Assembly (NCBI RefSeq): GCF_000019905.1
Contig: NC_010556.1
Coordinates: 1,638,001 to 1,702,000 of the forward strand
Length of the DNA stretch: 64,000 nt
Origin: Exiguobacterium artemiae 255-15
GTDB taxonomy: Bacteria; Bacillota; Bacilli; Exiguobacteriales; Exiguobacteriaceae
Direction: 5' to 3'
Shown: positions 44,450-53,830 of the stretch, one piece after another
Position numbering within the stretch: position 1 is the stretch's first letter
Layout: each line of letters opens with the position of its first letter
The notes under the pieces: model-generated
Seen by the model: the letters and a program-made list of their open reading frames with translations, nothing else
The model's database searches: none
Told to the model about the DNA's origin: nothing
Made by a program: the position numbers and the translations under genes

Positions 44450-47400
44450 TGTTTCCCTCCTGTTCCGCGTCCGATATGCGTTTCAAATGCCAACAGCATC
44501 GCTTCTTCCGTATTGTGTCCCTGTTGCGCATATCCCGCCATTAAAGTCGTCACCGCTTGATATGTCGACGGAATGACACGAATGAATGAGCTGAGGACAT
44601 GATCCCAGTTTGCTAAAATCGCATGACCTTGTTCACTGTTCGTCCGGGCGACATGCCGCTCGATGAATGTTTTTAAGCGGGTTGCCTCTTCAGGGTCCGA
44701 AACGGCTCCCGTTACGACAAGCTCCCGGTTGATCCGGGCCTCAAAACGGGTGACATCTTTCGGTAAGACGTACGCGACGCCGCCGGACATTCCGGCGGCA
44801 AAGTTCAGTCCGACATCTCCTAATATGACGACACTTCCGCCCGTCATATACTCGAGACCGTGGTTGCCGATTCCTTCGACGACTGCTGTCGCTCCGCTGT
44901 TCCGGACAGCGAATCGTTCCCCGGCCTGACCGTTGACGTAAAGCTCTCCACTCGTTGCCCCGTACAGTGCCACATTTCCGATGATGACCTGATCCGAGGA
45001 GACGAAACTGGATTTTGCCTGCGGGCGCACGGCAATGACCCCGCCGGATAATCCTTTACCGACATAATCGTTGGCATCTCCCGACACATTTAATGTCATA
45101 CCACGCGGGATATATGCACCAAGACTTTGACCGGCTGAACCCGTCAGATTGAGCGTTAACCGATCCGTCGGAAGCCCCATCGCTCCATACAGCCGTGTCA
45201 AACGGGATCCGGTATTCGTTCCGATTGCCCGGTCCGTATTGGTGACCGGGAAGGTAAAGGTTTGTTGTTCTGTAAACGATTGATCCGTGATGAGCGTTTC
45301 CAGTTCACGCCCGTCAAAAGAAGCTGAGACGTGATGCTCCTGGTACTGCCGGTTTTCGGGTGAATATCCCGGCATGACGAACAGGCGGGATAAATCGAGA
45401 CTGGCTGCTTTCCAGTGCGTCTTTAACCGGTCCGATGATTGCAACAGATCCGTCCGGCCGACTAAATCGGCTAACCGTCTTACACCGAGTTGCGCTAAAT
45501 ATTCGCGGACTTCTTCGGCGACAAATTCCATGAAGTGAACGACATGATCCGCTGACCCTGTAAATTTCTCACGAAGCTTCGGATCTTGTGTTGCCACGCC
45601 GACCGGACATGTATCGAGATGGCAGGCCCGCATCATGATGCAACCGACGGCAATTAACGGTGCCGTTGCAAAGCCGTATTCATTGGCACCGAGCATCGCA
45701 GCGATGACGACATCGCGTCCCGTCAATAACTTTCCGTCCGTTTCCAAAACGACACGGTCCCGTAATCCGTTTAAGGCCAGTGTTTGATGGGTTTCGGCCA
45801 AGCCCAGTTCCCACGGTAATCCCGTATGCTGAATGCTGGTCTTCGGTGAAGCACCGGTTCCCCCGTCATGACCGCTGATGACGATGACATCGGCCAGTCC
45901 TTTGGCGACGCCGGCAGCAATCGTTCCGACACCGCCTTTTGCGACCAGTTTGACACTGATCCGCGCCCGGTCATTCGCGCGTTTCAAGTCATGAATCAGC
46001 TGCGCCAAATCCTCGATTGAATAAATATCATGGTGCGGCGGAGGTGAAATCAATCCGACACCCGGTGTCGAGGCACGGACACGCGCAATCCACGGATAAA
46101 CTTTTTCACCCGGCAGCTGTCCGCCTTCTCCCGGCTTCGCCCCTTGCGCCACCTTAATTTGCAATTCGTCGGCATGAACAAGGTAGTCACTCGTGACACC
46201 GAATCGTCCGGATGCAATCTGTTTGATCCGGCTCATCCGGGAATCCCCGTTTTCATCTAACTGGTATCGTTCCTCTTCTTCGCCGCCCTCACCGCTGTTA
46301 CTTTTACCGCCGAGCCGGTTCATCGCGATGGCTAACGTCTCGTGCGCTTCTTTCGACAACGAGCCGTAAGACATCGCTCCCGTCTTGAAATATTTGACGA
46401 TTTCACTGACCGGTTCCACTTCGGCAAGCGGAATCGGGGTTGTTTCCCGGAAAGACATCAGGTGACGTAAAAACGTCGCCGGTTCTTCCTGGATCCGCGA
46501 AGAATAGGTTTTAAACAAATCATACCGTCCGGTCCGGCAGGCATGTTGCAACAGATGAATCGTTGCCGGGTTGAAGGCATGATGTTCGCCGTCATGGCGA
46601 TAGCGGAAAACGCTGCCGGACTCAAGCCGTGTCCGCTTGACTCCTTCTTCATGTTGACGAAGTGCTTCTTGTTCAATCAATGCCAAGGTCAAACCGTCGA
46701 GTTGCGAGACGGTTCCCGTGAAGTACCGGTCGATGACCTCTTCGGAAATACCGACCGCTTCGAAAATTTGAGCCCCGCGGTAACTGAAGACCGTCGAAAT
46801 GCCCATCTTTGACATGACTTTGACCACACCCTCCGTCACTGCCGACCGGTATCGTTCGGCATAATCCGGCATCGTTTCGTCAACCGCATCCTGTAACGTC
46901 GCATAGACGAGATACGGATGAATGGCATCGGCTCCGTATCCGACTAAGGCGGCAAAATGATGGACTTCCCGGACTTCGCCGCCTTCGATGATCAAACTGG
47001 CCTTCGTCCGTAACCCTTCCCGGATCAAATGGTGATGAATGGCGCTCGTGACAAGTAGAATCGGCATTGGTACAGCACCCGGCCGGACATTCCGGTCAGA
47101 AAGAATCAACAGTTCACAGCCTCCCCGGACCGCATGGACAGCTTGCTCGAGTAACGCTTCGAGTGCTTCCTCCAGTTGACCGTCAAACACTGTCGAAAGT
47201 GTCTTGTGGGCAAGTTTCGTCTGTTTGAGCGCCGCTGCTTCCGCTGGCGTAAGAACCGGTGAGGCGAGACGAATTCGACGGCAATTCTGCCGGTTCGGTG
47301 TCAACAATTCCCCTTGCTGACCAAGCCAGGTCATCGTCGACGTGACAATTTGTTCCCGCAATGCATCAATCGGCGGATTCGTCACTTGTGCGAATAACTG

Positions 47401-48924
47401 TTTGAAGTAGCGGAATAAGGATTGCGGCCGCTCACTGAGGACAGCAAGCGGGATATCCGTTCCCATCGCCCCTAACGGATCTTTTTTCTCTTCCACGAGC
47501 GGAATCAAGTATTGGTCGATGTCTTCCCGTGTATAACCGAATAAACGTTGTAACGTTCCGAGATTCGAGACCTCTTCCGTTCTGACGTCTGCCGGTAAGG
47601 TAATCATTTCTTCTGCCAACCATTCGGCATACGGATGACGCATCGCCAGTTCACGCTTAACCTCTTCATCTGAAATCAATTGACCGGATGCAAAATCAAG
47701 CAGTAGCAGCTCTCCCGGAACAAGGCGTTTCTTAAATAAAATATCGTGTTCTGCAATTGGTAAGACACCGGATTCGGAAGACAACATAAAATGACCATCC
47801 CGCATCATCATATACCGCGCAGGTCGCAGACCATTCCGGTCGAGTGTCGCGCCGATCTGTTTCCCATTCGTGAAGACAATCGCCGACGGTCCATCCCACG
47901 GCTCCATCATGCTACTGTGGTATTCGTAATAGGCCCGTTTTGCCGGTCGCACCTCTGCGTGTTCAAACGGTTCCGGTACTAGCATCAAGGCAGTTTCCGC
48001 AAGCGTCAATCCGGACAGATATAAAAACTCGAACGCATTATCCAGCATCGAGGAATCGCTGCCCGATTCGTCCAGAATCGGCAGGACATCTTTCCCTCGA
48101 CGGCCGTACGTCGTCTTGGCCAACCCGTTTTCACGGCTCCGCATCGCCCGGACGTTTCCTTGTAGTGTATTGATTTCACCGTTATGGATTAAATAACGGT
48201 TTGGATGGGCACGTTTCCAGCTCGGAAACGTGTTCGTACTGAATCTCGAGTGAACGATCGCAAAGCCGGACTGATACCGTTCATCCTGTAAATCATCAAA
48301 ATATAAACCAAGCTGATCGGTTGTCACAAGTCCTTTGTAAACGATCGTTTCGCTTGAGCTGCTTAAGACGTATTGTTCAATGCCAAGCTGCTCCGCTTCC
48401 CGTTCAAATAAGCGGCGAATCAGGAACAATGCCCGTTCGAACGCCAGTCCTTCCACTTTGTTTGCTTCAATGAAGCATTGCCGGATAACAGGTTCCGTTT
48501 GACGGGCTTTTTCTCCAATCACAGTGTTCGTGACCGGGACCGTCCGCCATTCGATCAAGCGTTGTCCTTCTGATAAAATGATGGATTCCAAAGCCCGTTC
48601 CAACCGTTGACGCAACCGGTCTTCCCGCGGTAAAAACATCATCATGACCCCGTAGTCCCCACTGCGCGGCAGATGGACATTTCGTAAGGCTTGACGGAAG
48701 AGACGATCTGGTATTTGCGTGAGGATGCCGGCTCCGTCGCCGGTTTTCGCATCACTTCCTTGTCCTCCCCGATGTTCCATCTGACACAACATATTCAAGG
48801 CGTTTTGAACGATTTCATGACTGGCTCGTCCCGTCCGATGAGCATAAACCCCGATTCCACACGCATCGTGTTCTTGTCTCGGATCATAAAGTCCTTGCCG
48901 CTGCGGTATTTGATGAAATGACAT
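44446..48924 (-). CDS. gltB: Glutamate synthase large subunit GltB
   Basis: GltB makes glutamate from glutamine and 2-oxoglutarate. The 1492-residue protein begins with a short pro-peptide followed by the catalytic Cys in HDACGIGVYAH, the glutaminase domain (NGEINTLQGN), the central and FMN domains (GGEGGEEEERY, KPGEGGQLPGEKV, ISGHDGGTGASP), the 3Fe-4S Cys cluster MMRACHLDTCPVGVATQ and a C-terminal beta-helix rich in Gly. AGGAG lies 9 nt before the ATG. No gltC regulator lies alongside, unlike in B. subtilis. Confidence 0.96.
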   Translation of the reverse strand: MSFHQIPQRQGLYDPRQEHDACGIGVYAHRTGRASHEIVQNALNMLCQMEHRGGQGSDAKTGDGAGILTQIPDRLFRQALRNVHLPRSGDYGVMMMFLPREDRLRQRLERALESIILSEGQRLIEWRTVPVTNTVIGEKARQTEPVIRQCFIEANKVEGLAFERALFLIRRLFEREAEQLGIEQYVLSSSSETIVYKGLVTTDQLGLYFDDLQDERYQSGFAIVHSRFSTNTFPSWKRAHPNRYLIHNGEINTLQGNVRAMRSRENGLAKTTYGRRGKDVLPILDESGSDSSMLDNAFEFLYLSGLTLAETALMLVPEPFEHAEVRPAKRAYYEYHSSMMEPWDGPSAIVFTNGKQIGATLDRNGLRPARYMMMRDGHFMLSSESGVLPIAEHDILFKKRLVPGELLLLDFASGQLISDEEVKRELAMRHPYAEWLAEEMITLPADVRTEEVSNLGTLQRLFGYTREDIDQYLIPLVEEKKDPLGAMGTDIPLAVLSERPQSLFRYFKQLFAQVTNPPIDALREQIVTSTMTWLGQQGELLTPNRQNCRRIRLASPVLTPAEAAALKQTKLAHKTLSTVFDGQLEEALEALLEQAVHAVRGGCELLILSDRNVRPGAVPMPILLVTSAIHHHLIREGLRTKASLIIEGGEVREVHHFAALVGYGADAIHPYLVYATLQDAVDETMPDYAERYRSAVTEGVVKVMSKMGISTVFSYRGAQIFEAVGISEEVIDRYFTGTVSQLDGLTLALIEQEALRQHEEGVKRTRLESGSVFRYRHDGEHHAFNPATIHLLQHACRTGRYDLFKTYSSRIQEEPATFLRHLMSFRETTPIPLAEVEPVSEIVKYFKTGAMSYGSLSKEAHETLAIAMNRLGGKSNSGEGGEEEERYQLDENGDSRMSRIKQIASGRFGVTSDYLVHADELQIKVAQGAKPGEGGQLPGEKVYPWIARVRASTPGVGLISPPPHHDIYSIEDLAQLIHDLKRANDRARISVKLVAKGGVGTIAAGVAKGLADVIVISGHDGGTGASPKTSIQHTGLPWELGLAETHQTLALNGLRDRVVLETDGKLLTGRDVVIAAMLGANEYGFATAPLIAVGCIMMRACHLDTCPVGVATQDPKLREKFTGSADHVVHFMEFVAEEVREYLAQLGVRRLADLVGRTDLLQSSDRLKTHWKAASLDLSRLFVMPGYSPENRQYQEHHVSASFDGRELETLITDQSFTEQQTFTFPVTNTDRAIGTNTGSRLTRLYGAMGLPTDRLTLNLTGSAGQSLGAYIPRGMTLNVSGDANDYVGKGLSGGVIAVRPQAKSSFVSSDQVIIGNVALYGATSGELYVNGQAGERFAVRNSGATAVVEGIGNHGLEYMTGGSVVILGDVGLNFAAGMSGGVAYVLPKDVTRFEARINRELVVTGAVSDPEEATRLKTFIERHVARTNSEQGHAILANWDHVLSSFIRVIPSTYQAVTTLMAGYAQQGHNTEEAMLLAFETHIGRGTGGKQ

Positions 48925-49061
48925 GTTACCACGCTCCTAACCGTTCTAAATTTTCTGTATATTCTGTTAAAATATACTTTACACTCTTTTATGTTTATTC
49001 GCTACCATGTATATTTCCAAAATTTGAGTTCTCCCATCCCTTGATAGACCGTCTCATCGTG

Positions 49062-49076
49062 ATGATAACGCTTACA
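49062..49076 (+). promoter_or_regulatory. cre-like site between gltB and the ABC binding protein
   Basis: ATGATAACGCTTACA matches the cre consensus at 14 of 15 positions (fifth base T instead of A). It lies about 140 bp from each divergent gene, so its target is unclear. Confidence 0.5.
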
Positions 49077-49208
49077 TATAGATGAATAATTTTTTTGAAT
49101 AAAATATTTTTTAAGAGGCTGTTCATTTTTGCCGTAATTCCTTTTTCCGTGGTATTTTTAAATAGAAAATAAATTATCAGTGCTTGTTTGGAAAAGGAGA
49201 ATATTAAA

Positions 49209-50051
49209 ATGAAAAACTCTGTAAAATGGACGGGTCTCTTGATTGCAGGAACGGCCCTGGTCCTTAGTGCATGTGGTCAGGAAGAAAAACAAATGACCGC
49301 ATACGATAAAATTAAAAAAGAAGGAACCTTGACCGTTGCAACAGCAGGTACCCTTTATCCGACATCTTTCCACGAAGAAAAAAGTAACAAATTGACCGGG
49401 TTTGATGTCGAAGTCGTCAAAGAAATCGCAAAACGTCTTGATTTAAAAGTCGCCTTCAAAGAAATGTCTTTCGACGGAATGCTGACAAGTGTGAACACCG
49501 GTCAAGTGGATTTAGCGGCCAACGATATTACGATTACGGAAGAACGTAAAGGAAAGTTTGCCTTCTCTAAACCTTACAAATATACGTACGGGACAGCGAT
49601 CGTCCGTAAAAGTGATTTATCCGGCATCAAGTCCCTCGAAGATTTAAAAGGGAAAAAAGCAGCTGGAGAAGCGACGACAACGTACATGCAAGTGGCCAAG
49701 AAATACGGTGCCAAGGAAGTCACATATGATAATGCCACGAATGATCAATATTTACGTGATGTCTCTAACGGACGGACGGACGTCATCTTAAACGATTATT
49801 ATCTCCAGAGCCTTGCCGTCGACTTCTTCAAAGATTTCGACATCACGATTCACCCTGATATTGCCTATAACCCAAGCCAAGTCGGACTCATCATGGACTT
49901 GGACAACAAAGAGTTACAGTCGAACATCAATGCTGAAATCGATGAAATGAAAGAAGACGGCACGCTCGCCAAATTGTCGAAGACATTTTATGCCAACAAA
50001 GACGTCTCGAAAATGCCTGATGTCAAGACGACGCTCGTCGACGTGAATTGA
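49209..50051 (+). CDS. Amino-acid (cystine-type) ABC transporter binding lipoprotein
   Basis: A 280-residue lipoprotein with lipobox LVLSACGQE (Cys near residue 22). The SBP family 3 features are TVATAGTLYPTSFHEEKSNKLTGFDVEVVKEIA and DLAANDITITEERKGKFAFSKPYKY. The pattern is nearest to the cystine and cysteine group (TcyA/TcyK), but ligand choice is inferred. The ATG at 49209 has AAAGGAG 9 nt upstream. The permease start overlaps its stop. Confidence 0.87.
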   Translation: MKNSVKWTGLLIAGTALVLSACGQEEKQMTAYDKIKKEGTLTVATAGTLYPTSFHEEKSNKLTGFDVEVVKEIAKRLDLKVAFKEMSFDGMLTSVNTGQVDLAANDITITEERKGKFAFSKPYKYTYGTAIVRKSDLSGIKSLEDLKGKKAAGEATTTYMQVAKKYGAKEVTYDNATNDQYLRDVSNGRTDVILNDYYLQSLAVDFFKDFDITIHPDIAYNPSQVGLIMDLDNKELQSNINAEIDEMKEDGTLAKLSKTFYANKDVSKMPDVKTTLVDVN

Positions 50052-50734
50052 ACAGTTTCTCTGAGATTGAATGGCGGTCTGTCTTTAACCCGGAATTAGC
50101 AAAAGAAGCGTTTCCCTACATCTTAGGAGGGCTCGGTCATACGCTTTGGATTTCGATACTCAGCATGTTGATTGGTCTTGGACTTGGCTTATTGCTTGCT
50201 TTGGCACGCTTATCTGCATCACGTCTGTTACGGACAGTCGCCACTCTCTACATCTCCTTCATGCGCGGTGTACCGATTCTCGTCTTATTATTCATGTTTT
50301 ACTTTGGTTTACCGGTCATCAACATTCAACTCGATGCCTTGACCGCTGCCATTGCCGGTTTCAGTCTGAACAGTGCTGCCTATATGGCTGAAATCATTCG
50401 TTCGTCACTTTTGTCCGTTGATCGCGGGCAACAAGAAGCGGCACAATCGCTCGGGCTTTCCAGATACCGTGTGTTCGTCGGCATTATCTTGCCGCAGGCC
50501 GTCCGCCTGGCAATCCCCCCGTTATCAAATGTCCTTCTTGATTTGGTAAAAGCCTCTTCGCTCGCTGCCATGATTACGGTGCCGGAGATTTTTCAACGGG
50601 CAAAAATCGTCGGCGGACGGGAGTTTGACTACATGACAGTTTATTTTGTCATCGCCTTCATCTACTGGGGAATCTGTGCCGTCATCGCCGCCGGACAAGA
50701 AATGCTCGAACGGCGTTTCGCCCGCTATCTATAA
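50048..50734 (+). CDS. Amino-acid (cystine-type) ABC transporter permease
   Basis: A 228-residue HisM-type permease with about five helices and the EAA loop EAAQSLGLSRYRVFVGIILPQAVRLAIP (about 128-155). YISFMRGVPILVLLFMFYFGLP is typical. It starts with TTG, overlapping the binding-protein stop (TTGA). The operon ends in a terminator with no ATPase gene, so it must borrow one; the glutamine-type ATPase in this window or a remote TcyC-like protein are candidates. Confidence 0.88.
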   Translation: MNSFSEIEWRSVFNPELAKEAFPYILGGLGHTLWISILSMLIGLGLGLLLALARLSASRLLRTVATLYISFMRGVPILVLLFMFYFGLPVINIQLDALTAAIAGFSLNSAAYMAEIIRSSLLSVDRGQQEAAQSLGLSRYRVFVGIILPQAVRLAIPPLSNVLLDLVKASSLAAMITVPEIFQRAKIVGGREFDYMTVYFVIAFIYWGICAVIAAGQEMLERRFARYL

Positions 50735-50736
50735 CG

Positions 50737-50804
50737 TAAAAAAGCTCAACCGTTTTTCACTTTCGTCACGAGGACGTCTGTAGAAAACAGGTTGAGCTTT
50801 TTTT
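50737..50804 (+). terminator. Terminator of the binding protein-permease operon
   Basis: AAAAAGCTCAACC and GGTTGAGCTTTTTT arms with a long loop. The IS605-type element begins right behind its T run. Confidence 0.75.
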
Positions 50805-50806
50805 AT

Positions 50807-51216
50807 CAAAATTAGGCGAGAATACTCTCACCTCTAAGTGTCTCGGACAAAGCCCAGCGTAGGTGGGAGATGAATCGCCTTCGGGCAAGGCGTGTCTTAC
50901 GACACGTCAATTGCCCGACGTTTTCGGTTTGAAAACACTTAAAACCAGGAAAAAAACAATACGTCGTGTTCTTTGAAAACTGAAGGTATAGGGTTGTGAC
51001 TGGAAGTTCGTCTGTCACGTAAAATCTTCAACGTTCACCTTGCAGATGACCGAAGTAGCGAAAACCAAGCAGAGTAAGCGTCCGCACAAAAGAAACTGAC
51101 AAGATTAAAATCCAACCGTCGGGACGACGGGGTTAGCCTGATAAATTTCAGACCAATAGGTCGGATAACTCAGGAATCCTTCACCTCTTAGCATAGCGTT
51201 GGTGGAGGTAGTTCAA
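50807..51216 (+). mobile_element. 410-bp IS200/IS605-type non-autonomous element (copy B)
   Basis: It shares both ends with the 176-bp copy at 6571: the left CAAAATT..CGAGAATACTC and hairpin CGTGTC-TTAC-GACACG (here inside an outer TCGGGCAA/TTGCCCGA stem, 50881-50918), and the right GGATAACTCAGGAATCC..TTCAA with a GGTGGAGG hairpin arm. Copy B alone has about 235 bp of interior (50919-51155) with no long open frame but several short stems such as CCGTCGG-GA-CGACGG at 51116. That layout fits a TnpB/IscB-type guide-RNA scaffold left after loss of the protein gene. Like copy A, it follows TTTTTTTAT in a terminator T run. Confidence 0.62.
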
Positions 51217-53045
51217 GCTTGTTGGTCGAGCAATGGTTCGACGGATAGTGCTTCCAATGGTTTATGGAACAAATAGCCTTGAAGCGTCTGGCACCCTAAC
51301 CCTGTCAAAAGTTCCGCTTCCACCATCGCTTCGATTCCTTCCGCGACAATCGTCATCTTCAACCGATCTCCTAATTGAATGATCATCTTGACGATGGCTC
51401 GTTTTTCTTCCGAGTCAATCGCCGCCCGGACAATCTCTTTCGGAATTTTCAACTGATCAAAAGGTAATTCGACGAGCGTCTGCATCGAAGAAAAGCCGGT
51501 TCCAAAATCGTCAAGCGCAATCCGGATCCCGTGGAGATGCAATTCATTTAATGTCTCGATTATTTGTGCCATTCCTTCGATAAAAATATGTTCTGTCATT
51601 TCGATTTCCAATAAGTAAGGCGGAAAACCGGTTGATCGTAAAATCTCCAATACCTTTTTGGTAAAGTCTTCTTGACGCAACTGCGAAGGCGAGACATTAA
51701 CGGCAATCGTGATTGGTTTTCGTCCTTGTTCCAACCATTGCTGACCTTGCAGGCAGGCTTTACGCATTACCCATCCTCCAAGTGTTTCGATGAATCGTGT
51801 CCGTTCTGCCAACGGAATGAATTCCAGCGGAGAAATCAACCCGTATTTCGGATGATTCCACCGGACTAGTGCTTCTGCACCCGTGATGCAGTGATTAGTT
51901 GCGCTGACTTGCGGTTGAAACAATACGAAAAAGTCCCGGTCAAGATCAGCATCATACAGATCACGTGTCAGTTGCATGGCTCGTTTGCGTTCATTTTGAG
52001 TCACCTGATCCGTGATCGCAAACGTATTTTTACGATTTGACTTTGCTGTAAATAAAGCAATCTCGGCATCATTGATGACATGATCAATCGATTCCCCGTT
52101 AACGAATGACACCCCGATGCTTGCCGTTACATTAATTTGCTTAAAATCGATTTGGACACGTTCAGAAATACTGGCTAAAATCTCATCGCATAACTGATCC
52201 GGTTGCGCGGACGTCGCATGTAATAAAAAGGCACTTCCACTCGCTTTAGCGACGATACAATCGGAAAAACGCGTCATCAACCGTTTTCCGATGATATGCA
52301 ACGTCCGGTCTCCCGTTCGGTAACCGAATGCATCATTGACTGTCTTGAAATCATCCAAATCAATCAGACAGATGATATCTCCCGCGACCGCTTTTTTTTC
52401 CGTTTCAATCACAAAAAAAGACCGGTTCGCCAGTTCCGTGACCGAATCAAAAAATGCTTGTTCCTTAAATCGAGCTAAGTAGTCGATGTTTCGTTCCAGC
52501 CGTGAAACATACTGTCTATGAATCAACAGACTGATCAGTGTAGCAATCAAAATCAGTCCGATCCGTGCGATATGATCCGTTGAACTGAAGTTTGACATGC
52601 CTGCCGGTGCTTTTAACCAGACGTACAGGAGTGATAAAACGCTGATTGCCGTCGCATACAGTAACATCGTCCGGTTAATGACGACCAGGGAGGCCAATAC
52701 AAATAACAACGATGCGGCCCACACAGTCTGTGCCCCATTGTTTATATACGGATAGTTGATGAACGGGATCAATAAGAAGACACTCGACATCATATGCGGT
52801 TTCCATCGGTCGCTAAGACTGCTTTTCCCAATCAGAAACTGTACACCACCCACAATAAAAATCAAAAAAGCACGCCACACTTCAGACCACTGCAATCCAG
52901 ACGAACTGATGTTGCTCGAGAAGATATATAAAATGGAACCACAGCTAGTCAGCACAAAAATAATCATTCCGAACAGCTGGTAATTGGCGTTTACTTCGCG
53001 ATGGTAGTGAAAATTCGTCGATGAAGGACGTTCATGTGCCTTCAT
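51213..53045 (-). CDS. Membrane GGDEF/EAL protein with degenerate GGDEF
   Basis: A 610-residue protein: five to six N-terminal helices (about 22-180), then a GGDEF-like domain with the active motif replaced by KASGSAF (about 277-283), so cyclase activity is unlikely. The EAL domain keeps EALVRW, the Asn of VNVSPSQL, the Glu of EIEMTE, DDFGTG, VAEGIE and LQGYLF, and so may hydrolyse c-di-GMP, although LKIPKE replaces the usual LKID. GGAAGGAG lies before the ATG. The stop codon is supplied by the end of the IS605-type element. Confidence 0.88.
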   Translation of the reverse strand: MKAHERPSSTNFHYHREVNANYQLFGMIIFVLTSCGSILYIFSSNISSSGLQWSEVWRAFLIFIVGGVQFLIGKSSLSDRWKPHMMSSVFLLIPFINYPYINNGAQTVWAASLLFVLASLVVINRTMLLYATAISVLSLLYVWLKAPAGMSNFSSTDHIARIGLILIATLISLLIHRQYVSRLERNIDYLARFKEQAFFDSVTELANRSFFVIETEKKAVAGDIICLIDLDDFKTVNDAFGYRTGDRTLHIIGKRLMTRFSDCIVAKASGSAFLLHATSAQPDQLCDEILASISERVQIDFKQINVTASIGVSFVNGESIDHVINDAEIALFTAKSNRKNTFAITDQVTQNERKRAMQLTRDLYDADLDRDFFVLFQPQVSATNHCITGAEALVRWNHPKYGLISPLEFIPLAERTRFIETLGGWVMRKACLQGQQWLEQGRKPITIAVNVSPSQLRQEDFTKKVLEILRSTGFPPYLLEIEMTEHIFIEGMAQIIETLNELHLHGIRIALDDFGTGFSSMQTLVELPFDQLKIPKEIVRAAIDSEEKRAIVKMIIQLGDRLKMTIVAEGIEAMVEAELLTGLGCQTLQGYLFHKPLEALSVEPLLDQQA

Positions 53046-53095
53046 AATCTTCTCTCCTTCCCGTGACTTCGTCCTCTTCTTTTCCTTATCGAGTT

Positions 53096-53137
53096 GGAAT
53101 TAAAACCTAATTCCTCCATTGATTTGGTTTTAATTCC
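53096..53137. promoter_or_regulatory. 12-bp inverted repeat between the GGDEF/EAL gene and azoR
   Basis: GGAATTAAAACC (53096-53107) is perfectly mirrored by GGTTTTAATTCC (53126-53137), with an 18-nt centre, midway between the two divergent genes. It could be a two-site operator or a hairpin in either leader. I do not recognise a known regulator for it. Confidence 0.45.
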
Positions 53138-53200
53138 TCACGTCTAAAGAAGTCTTCATTCGGGTAATTGACTAATAAAGATTGAAAGGAGTGTTAAATC

Positions 53201-53830
53201 ATGAGCCGTCTTTTATTTATCGAAGCCAATGACAGTACCCATCAAAAGAAAGGGATCAGCTCGCATATGAATGAAGCCTTTCTTTCAAGCTACCGGACAC
53301 ATCATCCGGAGGACGAAATCGTCGTTCTCAATTTATTTGAGGAACGGTTACCGTTTTTTGATTTACGCCTCGCATCCGCTGCCGCCAAACTGTTTCGCGG
53401 AGAATCGGTAGATCCCGATGACGATGTTCCGATCGGAAAATTACAAGAATACCTGACCGGATTTCTCGACTCGGACAAAATCGTCTTCTCTTTCCCGATG
53501 TGGAACTTGACCGTTCCGGCTCCCCTCCATAACTATATGGACTATCTGGCGCAAGCCGGTCAGACATTCCGTTATACCGCAGAAGGATCGATCGGATTGG
53601 TGAAAGGAAAACAAGTATTGTTGCTGCATTCACGCGGCGGTGACTATTCGACATCCGATAAAGCGGACTCCGAACATGCCGTTCGTTACATGCTCGACAT
53701 ACTCCGTTTCTTCGGCATTGAAGATGTTCAAACGATCATTTTGGAAGGCCACCAACAATATCCGGACCGCGCGGATGAACTCACTAAAAAAGCCCTCTCC
53801 GCATGTGAGAAGGCCGGGGAAACATTTTAA
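53201..53830 (+). CDS. azoR: FMN-dependent NADH:quinone oxidoreductase / azoreductase
   Basis: A 209-residue flavodoxin-fold AzoR. It reduces quinones and azo dyes in two-electron steps and protects against thiol-reactive electrophiles. FMN-binding motifs are FPMWNLTVPAPLHNYMDYL (about 100-118), with GQTFRYT and LLHSRGGDYS following. GAAAGGAG precedes the ATG. The stop overlaps the end of the converging HTH-TPR gene by 4 nt. Confidence 0.92.
   Translation: MSRLLFIEANDSTHQKKGISSHMNEAFLSSYRTHHPEDEIVVLNLFEERLPFFDLRLASAAAKLFRGESVDPDDDVPIGKLQEYLTGFLDSDKIVFSFPMWNLTVPAPLHNYMDYLAQAGQTFRYTAEGSIGLVKGKQVLLLHSRGGDYSTSDKADSEHAVRYMLDILRFFGIEDVQTIILEGHQQYPDRADELTKKALSACEKAGETF

Noticed and set aside
48970-48990. 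TGTTAAAATATACTTTACA upstream of gltB as a TnrA/GlnR box
   Set aside because: The TGT and ACA halves are 19 nt end to end, two more than the 17-nt TGTNAN7TNACA consensus.
50807-51216. Copy B as a canonical HEARO insertion
   Set aside because: The sequences after the right ends of the two copies are not ATGA or GTGA, and the shared TCAA ends fit IS608-like elements better; kept only as an alternative.
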